NCBI GenBank assembly: GCA_905221605.1
Contig: CAJNDS010000058.1
Coordinates: 980,992 to 1,044,991 of the forward strand
DNA: 64,000 nt
Origin: Symbiodinium natans
Taxonomy: Eukaryota > Sar > Dinophyceae > Suessiales > Symbiodiniaceae
Direction of reading: 5' to 3'
The notes below the pieces were generated by a model. It was not told where the DNA came from. It was given only the letters and a program-made list of their open reading frames with translations, and ran no database searches. Positions within the stretch are counted from its first letter, which is position 1. The number at the start of each line of letters is the position of its first letter. The position numbers and the translations under genes were made by a program. Positions 7,601 to 14,719 of this stretch are shown in pieces.

Positions 7601-10543
7601 AAACGCTTCCTTCTCAGCGGCATACTTATCCACCTCCTTATCCAGCTCCGCACGCTCTGCTGGCGTGAGGTCCTCGCCCGAGCGCACGTCCGGGAGGGGA
7701 ACGACTGGAGAGGGCTGTGGCGCAGCCGCGGCGCTATCAGCACCCGCAGTGGCTGGAAAGCTTTCAACTGCAGCGGTGCACAGCTCTTCTGCGCCCCTCA
7801 GACCAAGGTCCTGGAGCGATGCGCAGAAAGCCGCCCCTATGAGGTTGTAGTCGGCTTGCGCGCGCCCAACGTGCTTGTGCTGCACTGCGCCTAACGCATC
7901 CGGCCTACTACACCTCAAACCTACCGATTCTAAGCTGAAATCGGCGAGCCACAGGGCCCCGCTCTCAACGAGGTTGCCGCGGCCACTGGCCCGCGCGAAC
8001 TGGCATATGTCAGCCCGCACGAAAGCCCAAGGCCAGCGTGGCTCTGCGAGCGTCCCAAACAAGGCGCCCCACTCCTCTAGCCGCCAGGGTTCCCACTCGC
8101 CTTTTTGTGCCTGCAAATGCAGCGCGACGTGGGCGCCCGCGCGCGTGCGTTCCTGCGCACACCGGACGACTAGCTGGAGGAAAGCCCGGGGCACATTCTT
8201 GCCCTCAAGCCCAATCACGAGCACCTTCGGCTCTGTGCGCAAAACAGCGCCGCTAATAGCCTCTAAGTGCTCTTCTGCGGCCAGGTTCCAGGTGATCCCG
8301 TAGGCCTGCTTGCCTTGCGCAAAAGCGGGAACAACCCTGTACCCGTGCCTCCTAGCCGCGTCGGAGACGACCGCGTCACCCCAAGCAACCTCTAAGACAT
8401 CGGCAACCCCTCCAAGGAAATACTGCCGGAACCAACTCTCGACAGCACCCGACTCTGGGGAAGCCCTAGGCTGCAACACGCGGGGTTCCGCGACCAAGAG
8501 GTCCGCGAGGGCCTCTCGGATCGAGAGCACACCCGTGCTGGTGCGAGACGCTCTCTCGAGCGTCCTGTCCTGCAACGAGTACGCCCCCTTGTCCAACTTT
8601 CTGGCCGAGGCTGCAGCAAGCACGCCGTCGCGGTTCAGGTCGATCTTGGAAATGATCTCCCTGACGGAAACCGCTTCGTGGGCCGGACGAGTCCCCTCTG
8701 AAAGCGTGAGCGCACCGTCCTCGGCGATGTATGCAAGCCGCCATTTGACGCGAACCCCGCTGGCGTCGGGGAGATAGCGGTGCACGCCGACCTGCGCACG
8801 GGCAGCATCTACCTGCGTGACCCGTCCTAACCTGCACACCTTAGGGCCTCCACCTACACCCCGATAGGCAATGCGGTCGCCAAGGCGGAGGACGAAGTCC
8901 CTCCCGCGCCTGGTCAGCGTGAACTCCGCTTGCTTGGCGTCGCCTTGAACCTGTTGCCCTAAGCTGGGGCGAGACGAGCCGTCCCCGCCGGTTCCATCGT
9001 CCTCAAAGACGACCGGCTCGCGGGATTCCGCGCCATCTGCATCCGCAGGAACAAGAATGCAGTCTTCTGCGTGCGCCTCCATCGGGCCGCGCCGGGCGGA
9101 AGAAGTACCCCCCGACTCCATCGACACGGGCTCCAAGGTGAGCCTGTGGCCCTTGACTTCCAACACGCGCCAGGGGCCGGTCAGACCCGGTTTCCAAGGC
9201 ACACGCCCCGCCCCCTCTGAACGGGCCCTCGGAGCGTTCCAGACCACTCGGTCGCCTGGCTTAAGGTCCACAGTGCGCCTATGGCGATTTGCAAGTTTCG
9301 CCCGCGCTTCTGAAGACCGCGTCCAGTGCTCTCGGACCGCAGCAGCTAGTTCCGAGAACTGCTTAAACTGGCTCCGAGCCCAATCAGAGATGGGTTCAAA
9401 CTGCAAGGCGTCTCGCAGGACGTCCTTTTCAAGTGGTAGAGCGAGCGACCAGCTCCGCTCTAGGTCCCTCGGGGTATACCCGTGGGGTCCCGGAGTGTTA
9501 TCTATGACGTACTCCGCCACCACGAGCCAATCCGACCAAGCTTCGGAAAGGGAGGCGCCGACTTGCCTGACGACCGCCCCCAGCACCTTTTGAACTTCTT
9601 GGTGGACTCGCTCGTTTGCGCCCAACTCACAAGGCCGCAAGGGCGCGCTGAACCGCCACTCGGTCCCAAGCATAGCGCTGAGTTCTGCCATGAGCGCATT
9701 CTTGAACTCTGGCCCTCTATCCGACCTGATGAGGCTAGGGATCGTCCTGCTGCGAAGCACACAGCGCACGAACGCCCTCCTGACTTCAGCATGAGTCAGA
9801 GACCTCATCGGCTCGAGGAGGACAGCATGACTGAGGCAATCGAAGTACGTAAGCGAGTACCTATGCCCTTCCCTGTCCTCTCGGTTCGGGCCTTCACAGT
9901 CCACGCTGACTTCCTGCCAGCATGTCTCGGCGCCACATTTGACCGCACGAGCCTCGACCTTCGTCGGTCGAGAGCGGCCCTTAATGCAAGCGAGACATTT
10001 GGCGACCCAGGTCCGCACATCTTTTTCTAAGTCGGGCCACCAGACTGCCCTCTCTAGCAGCTTGATGGTAACCTCAGCAGACCTATGGGCCCCAAGGACT
10101 CCGCAGTGGACTGAATTGTAGCAAGCGCGGCGCCAGGTCACTCCATTCGCGCCCGCAGCTCCGTCGGGAACCACTGGGACAACGACGGTTTGACCCGTCC
10201 TGAGGGTCACCTCGCGCTCGAGCAACCCGTCTCCGGATATCTCCATTGGCGGCTCTGGCTTGCGAATCGAGCCCGCCAATGAGGGATCGCGCCGCTGACC
10301 CTCGTACCACGCCGTACGAAGGGATCCCGTGACTCGGAACTCTGAAATGTTCGCCGCGTCCCTTGCCTCGACCGCAAGCTGCTCACGACGATTTTCGTCC
10401 TCCTCCGCGATCAGGCTCAAAGACGGAACACCGCCCTTAAACTCGACCTTAACCTTGGTTGAGGAATGGTCCCAAATGCACAGGATGGGGCTATGGCTTA
10501 CGAGCTCTAGGACTCTAGAACCACTGCAGGGCCCTTGTGCTCT
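4580..10543 (-). CDS. Integrase / MTase-like / RT fingers-palm / KptA-like polyprotein
   Basis: One open frame opens after a stop at 10544-10546 and runs about 1,987 codons. No ATG lies at its head; the first usable start-like codon is TTG at 10420. In order: HHCC and D,D35E integrase with GPY-like tail, BAH-like segment, Rossmann methyltransferase-like segment, RT fingers and palm (motifs A-C), an Arg/Pro-rich linker with hairpins, and a KptA/Tpt1 domain with acidic tail. It overlaps the preceding ORF by 37 bp in the -1 frame, with a GGGCCCT heptamer there, so expression by -1 frameshifting is plausible. RT palm downstream of integrase is highly abnormal. Confidence 0.85.
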   Translation of the reverse strand, partial: RAQGPCSGSRVLELVSHSPILCIWDHSSTKVKVEFKGGVPSLSLIAEEDENRREQLAVEARDAANISEFRVTGSLRTAWYEGQRRDPSLAGSIRKPEPPMEISGDGLLEREVTLRTGQTVVVPVVPDGAAGANGVTWRRACYNSVHCGVLGAHRSAEVTIKLLERAVWWPDLEKDVRTWVAKCLACIKGRSRPTKVEARAVKCGAETCWQEVSVDCEGPNREDREGHRYSLTYFDCLSHAVLLEPMRSLTHAEVRRAFVRCVLRSRTIPSLIRSDRGPEFKNALMAELSAMLGTEWRFSAPLRPCELGANERVHQEVQKVLGAVVRQVGASLSEAWSDWLVVAEYVIDNTPGPHGYTPRDLERSWSLALPLEKDVLRDALQFEPISDWARSQFKQFSELAAAVREHWTRSSEARAKLANRHRRTVDLKPGDRVVWNAPRARSEGAGRVPWKPGLTGPWRVLEVKGHRLTLEPVSMESGGTSSARRGPMEAHAEDCILVPADADGAESREPVVFEDDGTGGDGSSRPSLGQQVQGDAKQAEFTLTRRGRDFVLRLGDRIAYRGVGGGPKVCRLGRVTQVDAARAQVGVHRYLPDASGVRVKWRLAYIAEDGALTLSEGTRPAHEAVSVREIISKIDLNRDGVLAAASARKLDKGAYSLQDRTLERASRTSTGVLSIREALADLLVAEPRVLQPRASPESGAVESWFRQYFLGGVADVLEVAWGDAVVSDAARRHGYRVVPAFAQGKQAYGITWNLAAEEHLEAISGAVLRTEPKVLVIGLEGKNVPRAFLQLVVRCAQERTRAGAHVALHLQAQKGEWEPWRLEEWGALFGTLAEPRWPWAFVRADICQFARASGRGNLVESGALWLADFSLESVGLRCSRPDALGAVQHKHVGRAQADYNLIGAAFCASLQDLGLRGAEELCTAAVESFPATAGADSAAAAPQPSPVVPLPDVRSGEDLTPAERAELDKEVDKYAAEKEAFWRTKADAKDWDSVRADLEVYALAGEKVAEDPRRTEAYRDLVWSGLKIEPGPTRPGLTDADIAAVREVVRRKAAGFWVEDTTRTTVRKFAHDCIPTGPPVSSQPHSLRGESAQWVDDKLEEECKRGQLIRGSSAWGSAPFPTKEMPSYKRHRKRRLVVDYRRVNARIKRSTYYCRRGSDVLAAAVGSVWYTFVDAVSGFNQIRNTKRAREVLAIVARSGKYLPVGLTFGPINGPDDFNFVVDRAYAPGRGRRLKYTKEWIAYVDDLTVRTGRVIDGQFFTDAQAEGAVREACAKGAVAAPQSASSALEALGVRGAHNTKRANHDAARSDQNHPTRVLMLRMLGLFGCFCVQGGCFWGGPFPRSPVCGQKDFSSFVACSFVRLSRSQCFASRPRGSVQGRSRSLRSLRAQTLRKLPKPPPQRFKCVVEPRVGSPSPRSCLCTAPRCGSRPDRAGATDRSPGPSWSTTRPRCGPCPGRAGAAAYHYCTPAPCSGPCPGRSRARQVFLAHRRSSKAAGLSAAMGGGGSKGRGKSKSPGPKGRRGPPTIDDVQRRLVRCMRHGEAGCRGRFAPGGLYPVDELIEQLGITINQYNQAVAHDANQRKPRLDTSHAGFLRAFQGHSADCGHPMGFMMEGLSETAINDLMDRYGPAMWHGTDLHVVPSLIQNGLIPGGGPGGRLGVHYVLGHCPTQWEDGRRGFRRGSTCIVEVRLAVLRDAGVPIDSGADGVALTGQIRATGISRIWALPKGSPVYSVLIAELEVDRLIQHVDLRSLGDTSAGPHPPLGRGPKLGTVQASQAAAASSGAASSSTVALAPAGRVMAAGAAQPVTPPKAAPKAKGRASGAPKTSIVPAKPKVYPRRNVPGPNVLEAEDSLEEEAAQEAEGVEEDSSSSDLPDTRAPQAAVKVKEDEEPAGGAQAESTEEGFLELGQSVVSSAKEYLAWSEALLRAQKLQSKILEGPGTAMVKLEKITKREESLKTLRREGESRAAGEGADGEEVSDDGQDARGCGI
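5148..5167 (-). repeat. Dispersed covarying hairpin, copy 3
   Basis: Element sense: GCG-G-GCC, loop GTGTCAT, GGC-CGC. It lies in the low-complexity linker after the KptA-like domain. Confidence 0.65.
5320..6046 (-). other. KptA/Tpt1-like RNA 2'-phosphotransferase domain
   Basis: From an internal ATG (6046) the frame encodes about 240 residues with Tpt1-family signatures in order. These are MRHG (Arg-His, about 5930-5935), GLYPVDELI, RAFQGHS (family RAxQGHS), MWHGT...LIQNGLIPGG (family YHGT...I..GL), RRGSTCIVEV (family RRG..vllxVD) and the closing G-V-x-L-T segment. The Arg-His-Arg-Arg set attributed to Tpt1 catalysis is present. Tpt1 uses NAD+ to remove the 2'-phosphate left at RNA splice junctions by plant/fungal-type ligases. 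A KptA homologue inside a retrotransposon pol gene is unexpected. ADP-ribosylation of RNA ends is an alternative activity known for the family. Confidence 0.8.
6113..6132 (-). repeat. Dispersed covarying hairpin, copy 4
   Basis: Element sense: GCG-G-GCC, loop GTGTCCT, GGC-CGC. First of a cluster of three upstream of the KptA-like domain. Confidence 0.7.
6176..6195 (-). repeat. Dispersed covarying hairpin, copy 5
   Basis: Element sense: GCG-G-GCC, loop GTGCCCT, GGC-CGC. Confidence 0.7.
6229..6244. repeat. 16-bp perfect palindrome
   Basis: GCGACCGATCGGTCGC, between two hairpin copies in the linker before the KptA-like domain. Confidence 0.6.
6251..6270 (-). repeat. Dispersed covarying hairpin, copy 6
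   Basis: Element sense: GCG-G-GTC, loop GCGACCA, GAC-CGC. The T-A pair replaces the C-G of other copies, a compensatory change. Confidence 0.7.
6780..7345 (-). other. RT fingers and palm, motifs A-C, displaced downstream of integrase
   Basis: Ty3-like RT blocks appear in order: HDCIPTGPPV (HxIxTG block), KRRLVVDYRRVN, FVDAVSGFNQI (motif A Asp), LPVGLTFGPINGPDDF (motif B) and YVDD (motif C, 6809-6820). All three catalytic Asp residues are present. The sequence stops resembling RT soon after YVDD. Motif D onward is found 5.4 kb upstream in element sense, in another ORF. Confidence 0.85.
7890..8900 (-). other. BAH-like and degenerate methyltransferase-like segments
   Basis: About 8720-8895 encodes LRLGDRIAYRG...RLGRVTQVD..VKWRLAY, resembling a BAH or chromatin-reader barrel. 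About 7890-8420 encodes a Rossmann-like stretch: DVLEVAWGDAVVSDAARRHGY, a G-x-D-L-like step, EPKVLVIGLEG where a DNA methylase would have PPC, then Q-rich and DxCQF blocks. It looks like a catalytically dead methyltransferase-like domain. This is fold-pattern inference without alignment. Confidence 0.35.
9095..10110 (-). other. Integrase (HHCC, D,D35E, GPY-like tail)
   Basis: Counting from the TTG at 10420, the zinc site is H105-x6-H112...C142-x2-C145. The catalytic residues are D174 (SVDCEGP), D234 (RSDRGPEF) and E270 (GANERVHQE), exactly 35 residues between the last two. A GDRVVW...GPWRVLEV block resembles the GPY/F module of Ty3-like integrases. All catalytic residues are intact. Confidence 0.88.
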
Positions 10544-11613
10544 TCACCCATAAACGCCAAAACTCTACCCTTCAGCTTGCACTCATTGGCATTCTTCCCG
10601 CGACTGATAGCGCCCGCGGTCCAATGCCCTTCTGCGCCCTCGTTGGACGAAGAGAATTGAGCAACGACCCTTGACGCCTGCAGGGTAGACCTGCGGGGAT
10701 CCGAAGCTGCTTCTCCGGTTGCCCGCCAGCCAATGACCTGAGTAACCCTACCCACAAGGGCTATCAGCTTGCCGAAGGAGGGGTCTAAGGCAACCTCTTT
10801 ACCATTCGACCTCCAGAGCACTTCACACTGCTCATTCACGACATGTCTGTGGCCGTGCCAGTTCACCACTGACGACCAATGCACGACGATGTCGCCCTGA
10901 ACCACATTCAGGGGCGAGCAGTTGTGCCCCGCCACCACAGCACCATCTTCTCTAACCACCCATGTGGTCCAGTAAGGCTTCACATCGCCCCACTTGGAAA
11001 GATCCTTGTGCTGGGAGCCGAGGCTGAGCTTCATGGAATGGCTCTTCTTCCATATCTTCCCACTCAGCATGCCATATGCAGTGGGAACTGGAGCATCTTT
11101 GGGCGTAGTCCTAAACCCTACCGCCCATTGCTGGATGGTTGAGGACCTAACCCTAACTAAACCTCCTGTCCTATCCAAAGTTGCAAGGACGGAGTTGACC
11201 TCTAGGCCCACCTCATGGGCCTCAAGGTCGCCCTCAAGCGGAGGTTCGGGCTCCTCCCGCTCGGCTATCTCCACCGAGGTATCGACTGCCTCTTTCTCGA
11301 TGCAGGCGGGGCAGCGAGAAAACAGGTAGGTCCGCTTGCCGCAGATGCACAGACCCTCATGGTCCCAGAGGGGTCGTGACGGTTCGTCCAGCATCCCTCT
11401 AATGCTGGCATCATCGATGGAACGAACCGCGTCCAGCCTCAAGGACCGCAGAACCTCCGCCCCCAATGCCTGCTTCCCTACGATCCCAAAACCTCGCAGG
11501 GGAGGCTCCGGAAAATCCTTCTTGAGTTCCAAGCCTCGGCCACTTCCAAGTGGCCTTGCTGCGTGCGCCAAAGGCGTGGCCGCACCGCCCAGATAGCCTT
11601 GATGCCTGCCCAA
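10507..11613 (-). CDS. Zinc-ribbon ORF between RNase H and integrase
   Basis: The ORF has 368 codons in the -1 frame relative to the protease/RNase H ORF and overlaps it by 136 bp. It contains a Cys cluster C-I-C-x9-C-x2-C (about 11290-11345), then an acidic stretch and a W/H-rich region (VVHWSSVVNWHGHRHVV). I do not recognise the family. It sits in the RNase H-integrase tether position and ends 37 bp inside the integrase frame. Confidence 0.6.
   Translation of the reverse strand: MGRHQGYLGGAATPLAHAARPLGSGRGLELKKDFPEPPLRGFGIVGKQALGAEVLRSLRLDAVRSIDDASIRGMLDEPSRPLWDHEGLCICGKRTYLFSRCPACIEKEAVDTSVEIAEREEPEPPLEGDLEAHEVGLEVNSVLATLDRTGGLVRVRSSTIQQWAVGFRTTPKDAPVPTAYGMLSGKIWKKSHSMKLSLGSQHKDLSKWGDVKPYWTTWVVREDGAVVAGHNCSPLNVVQGDIVVHWSSVVNWHGHRHVVNEQCEVLWRSNGKEVALDPSFGKLIALVGRVTQVIGWRATGEAASDPRRSTLQASRVVAQFSSSNEGAEGHWTAGAISRGKNANECKLKGRVLAFMGEEHKGPAVVLES
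10528..10534 (-). promoter_or_regulatory. Candidate -1 slippery heptamer GGGCCCT
   Basis: In the zinc-ribbon frame the codons read AAG GGC CCT, so the heptamer is G GGC CCT and matches X XXY YYZ. It lies within the 37-bp overlap (10507-10543). A -1 slip yields GGG CCC TGC and enters the integrase frame. GGGCCC is not among the efficient classical slippery sites. Confidence 0.4.
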
Positions 11614-14600
11614 GCCTCTCCTACAGCCCTAGCTTCCTTGCGCTGCAGGTTCCTTGCTTGGAGCGTGAGCTCAACAACCAAAGGCCACCTAAGGACGGCT
11701 GTGACCAGCCCGCCTTGCCCAAGTCCTACGAGGAACTGCGGACGAAACCCCGAAGCTTCCCTAAGAACCTTGGCACACGAAGTAAGCAAGTCGACCCTGA
11801 TCCGCTTGATCTTCTTGGTCCCTGCGAGCCTGCCGGCCCCGCAATCAAAATGCGAGGCAAGCCCGTCGGTATCCTCAAACGGACCCCAACAACCCCTGAC
11901 AGCCACAGAAACTCCAGGGAGGCTCGCTTGAAAAACGCGCCTGATCTCAGTCAGCTCTGCGTCCTGCTCTTTCCAACGCGCGTAGTCAAAGACAAGCACC
12001 GGAAGGGCTGCGACGACGCACATCGGCACAGCCGCGGCCTGGACACGGCCCGCAGGCTCTGGGACGGCGTCGTTGCCGACCGCCCAGGGCACGGGTCCGT
12101 CACCCTCAGTACCCTCTCCGAGGTACTGGTCCAGGTCGAAACCTCGGAGTTGGCCCGAAAGGCCCTCGAGATCTTTCGTCCTCGCCGCAAGGAGCGCATC
12201 CCGATCTTTGGGATTGCGGCTAAAACTGTCACCCAGCGTCGCTGAGCGACCGCTAAGGCTCCTTATTTCGGACCCATCCATAAGGATTTCCGCAACCCAC
12301 CGGACGAGTTTCGGATCCATTCCGATGTCCGACGTTTGCGCTCGGGTAAGGTTGGCATGATCTGTCCAACACAGAGTCCGAATAGAGCCAAACATGCGGC
12401 GTGTCGCCCGCTTTACCTCGAGCTGGGCAAACGCCTCCTGTATCAAGGGCGGCCAGTTCTGCTGCGCGGGGGTCAAGCTCTTCGAGTGCGTCATAAGCAC
12501 TTTGAGCTGGCTCAAGTCACGCGTCATCTGCACGACGCTGCCCCCTACCGCGATGCCCGACGCATCCGCGATCTGCTCAAGGGGACACGACCCATCCGCA
12601 GCAGAGGCCTCATCGAAGGTAGCCAAATTGATGCGGTTTTGCATCATGCGCTTAATCGCTTTAAAGGCTTTGCAACCCTCGGTGGCGGCTGAGCCCAGCC
12701 CGCCTTCCGGAAAGACGGCGCCTGGCTTCTGCCACTGCCCTAAAATCTTGGCTGCGTGCCCATACTCAACAGGCAGGTAGCCGCGCAACCAATTTGCGCA
12801 ACCCAAAAATTGCTGAATGTGAAGCTTCTCCCAGAGCGGGGGAAAGTCAATCACCGCCTGACAACGCTCTTCGTCAGGCGAACTCCCGTCCCGCCCAATG
12901 TTGTGTCCTAGGAGTTTACCTTTGGAGACACAAACTTCGGCTTTGCTAATCCCAAAAGAGAACCCAAACAAGATTGACTTGTCTAGGAAACCCTCTAAGG
13001 AAACGAGGTGGTCGAGGAGGTGCGGGCACGCCTTAGGGTGCCGGGCGCGCATATCTGCCGCGAGCTGCTCATAATAATAGTCCGTTGGAGGCTCTTCGAT
13101 CATCTTGTCGATATCCCAGCTCTCCACGATATGATAGCTCGGGCAGCGCGCCGTGTCGACCGCGTCTGCTGGGCGCACAGCGTCGCTTGCGCCTCTTCCA
13201 GCCGTGGCCGATCCCTCACGCCAGCCAGCCCAGCGTGGACCCTTGCGCGTCCTAAAGACCGCGAGGCGTTCGGTGACGGGAACCTCATCGCTGCACGCAA
13301 CGCTTTCCGCCACACGCAAATCCCTCGTGTCCCAAAGACGCCACGCCTCACCTGCGCGCTGAAGCAAGCACGTTTCGTAAGGCGCCTTCTCGACCGCCAC
13401 GGTCCCAAGGTCCTTCTGCGCAGGGCGCCTACCCCACACAGACGCGTAACCACCTGGCGCCTCCCACCAGCAGTCGACGCTTGGAAGGTGGTCCAAGCAA
13501 GTAAGCACTCCAGGCTCCTCAACAGGGCGCCCAACCGGGCCGCTCCCGCCCCACACCGAAGCGAGAACAGTCACCGCAGCGAGGACCGATAGCACACCGA
13601 TCCTGGCGCCGGTACGCAGCCGCCCAAAGGACCGCGCACACGAGGAACAACCTTGGAAGCTTCTTGCCGCGGCCCTGGACGCGGACCCGCAAGCAAAGCA
13701 CGGGTCATGGTCAACCGAAGCAACGGCGACCCCACAATCCGCACATGCCTGCGGAGACGGCTCCGACTCGAACACCGTCTCAATCGCGCCACAACCACAA
13801 GCCGCAGTGCTGACGAGGCCGGAACGCACTTCCGCAACAACCTCGCCCGGCTGGAGAGAGTGATCACACTCTTGGGCTGCAAGCAAAACAAACCCTTTAC
13901 CCTCTCCTGTGGGCCAGAGACCTGGCACAGCCTCAACCCCACACTCAACCGGAAGCACAACCTCGGACAGGGATCCCTCTGCAGAGACTCCTGCCTCCCG
14001 CACGACGGGCACCAGCACCCCATCACCTGGCGAGAGCTCGAGCGGCTCTTCCCCGTCATAGCGGAGAAGCTCACGACTTCCGCCCCCAGGCTCGGTGCAT
14101 GACGCGTCGTCCAGGCTTGACAACCGCGCTTCAAAGGCATAGGCCCTGTCCTTCCGAGTCCTGCTGTGATCCTCACATCTGGGCATCCTGATTCCCAGCG
14201 TGTCGAGGACATGAAAGTCGGGACCCGGCCTGAATCCCAAGCCCATCCTTCCGGCGCAGTCCAGCGCTCTGCCGCCGAGGATAAGTCCGTGCCAATCGGA
14301 CGTACCCCTGGCTGCGATTTTGCATCGCACGAAAATTTCGGTGTTGGGGCGACAGTCGTCCGCCGTCCTGCCTTCCAGCAGCGTGACGCGCAAGACTGCT
14401 GCCCCCTTCAGAGGAACGGGGGCTCCCGAAGCAATTCCATGCACGTATTCGGGGTGGACCCACTTTTCGAGTCTCACGACCGGGAAGCCGGGATCCTCAG
14501 TGCCGATCCCCAGCTCTGCAGCCCGGTTCATCATGCCCACCACGAGTTCCTCGGTCACGTGGTTTGCGCCGGCGCATCCGTCGAGCATGCACTCGACCTT

Positions 14601-14621
14601 ACGGTCGAGGACCTGGACCAC
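11478..14621 (-). CDS. Protease / Cys-TM segment / RT thumb / RNase H ORF
   Basis: The ORF has 1,047 codons and the frame continues open upstream past 14740 with good protein character (KGGRDKFATLDDLPKDWW). Domains: aspartic protease (CMLDGCAGANHV in the DTGA position, WHGLILGGRALD as the ILG block), a zinc-ribbon Cys cluster and a TM helix (about 13565-13625), then RT from just before motif D (LLDHLVSLEGFLDKS, GKLLGHNIGRDG), then RNase H (DASG, QLEVK, WTDHANL, LGDSFSR). RT fingers and palm, expected before the thumb, are absent. No ATG marks the start, fitting -1 frameshift entry from the nucleocapsid ORF. Confidence 0.85.
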   Translation of the reverse strand: MVQVLDRKVECMLDGCAGANHVTEELVVGMMNRAAELGIGTEDPGFPVVRLEKWVHPEYVHGIASGAPVPLKGAAVLRVTLLEGRTADDCRPNTEIFVRCKIAARGTSDWHGLILGGRALDCAGRMGLGFRPGPDFHVLDTLGIRMPRCEDHSRTRKDRAYAFEARLSSLDDASCTEPGGGSRELLRYDGEEPLELSPGDGVLVPVVREAGVSAEGSLSEVVLPVECGVEAVPGLWPTGEGKGFVLLAAQECDHSLQPGEVVAEVRSGLVSTAACGCGAIETVFESEPSPQACADCGVAVASVDHDPCFACGSASRAAARSFQGCSSCARSFGRLRTGARIGVLSVLAAVTVLASVWGGSGPVGRPVEEPGVLTCLDHLPSVDCWWEAPGGYASVWGRRPAQKDLGTVAVEKAPYETCLLQRAGEAWRLWDTRDLRVAESVACSDEVPVTERLAVFRTRKGPRWAGWREGSATAGRGASDAVRPADAVDTARCPSYHIVESWDIDKMIEEPPTDYYYEQLAADMRARHPKACPHLLDHLVSLEGFLDKSILFGFSFGISKAEVCVSKGKLLGHNIGRDGSSPDEERCQAVIDFPPLWEKLHIQQFLGCANWLRGYLPVEYGHAAKILGQWQKPGAVFPEGGLGSAATEGCKAFKAIKRMMQNRINLATFDEASAADGSCPLEQIADASGIAVGGSVVQMTRDLSQLKVLMTHSKSLTPAQQNWPPLIQEAFAQLEVKRATRRMFGSIRTLCWTDHANLTRAQTSDIGMDPKLVRWVAEILMDGSEIRSLSGRSATLGDSFSRNPKDRDALLAARTKDLEGLSGQLRGFDLDQYLGEGTEGDGPVPWAVGNDAVPEPAGRVQAAAVPMCVVAALPVLVFDYARWKEQDAELTEIRRVFQASLPGVSVAVRGCWGPFEDTDGLASHFDCGAGRLAGTKKIKRIRVDLLTSCAKVLREASGFRPQFLVGLGQGGLVTAVLRWPLVVELTLQARNLQRKEARAVGEAWAGIKAIWAVRPRLWRTQQGHLEVAEAWNSRRIFRSLPCEVLGS
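12034..12053 (-). repeat. Dispersed covarying hairpin, copy 7
   Basis: Element sense: GCG-G-GCC, loop GTGTCCA, GGC-CGC. It lies after RNase H. A partial, mismatched relative follows at about 12079-12101. Confidence 0.65.
12190..13110 (-). other. RT thumb/connection and RNase H without palm
   Basis: HLLDHLVSLEGFLDKSILF and KAEVCVSKGKLLGHNIGRDG align with the post-YVDD part of Ty3 RTs (HL..VL..L....C.F....LGH.I...G). The tether and RNase H follow, with D (DASG), E (QLEVK), D (WTDH) and D (GDSFSR) as catalytic acids. Nothing upstream in this ORF resembles RT motifs A-C. Confidence 0.82.
13120..14200 (-). other. Cys-rich and transmembrane segment in the place of RT palm
   Basis: Between protease and thumb the ORF encodes a Cys-rich stretch (CGCG, CADCG, CFACG, CSSC), a hydrophobic helix (IGVLSVLAAVTVLASVWGG) and an unrecognised W-rich region. 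This is where RT fingers and palm normally lie. Confidence 0.6.
13669..13690 (-). repeat. Dispersed covarying hairpin, copy 8
   Basis: Element sense: GCG-G-GTCC, loop GCGTCCA, GGGC-CGC. The stem is one pair longer and has one wobble. It lies in the Cys-rich segment. Confidence 0.65.
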
Positions 14622-14719
14622 CGTCCTGTACTGGTAGCCTCCTGGCTCGTTGTCCGCCAGGTTCCACCAGTCCTTCGGCAGATCGTCCAGGGTGGCGAAC
14701 TTGTCCCGCCCGCCCTTGC

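Noticed and set aside
12079-12101. Thirteenth hairpin copy
   Set aside because: Sequence similar, but stem pairing outside the loop-closing GGG/CCC fails.
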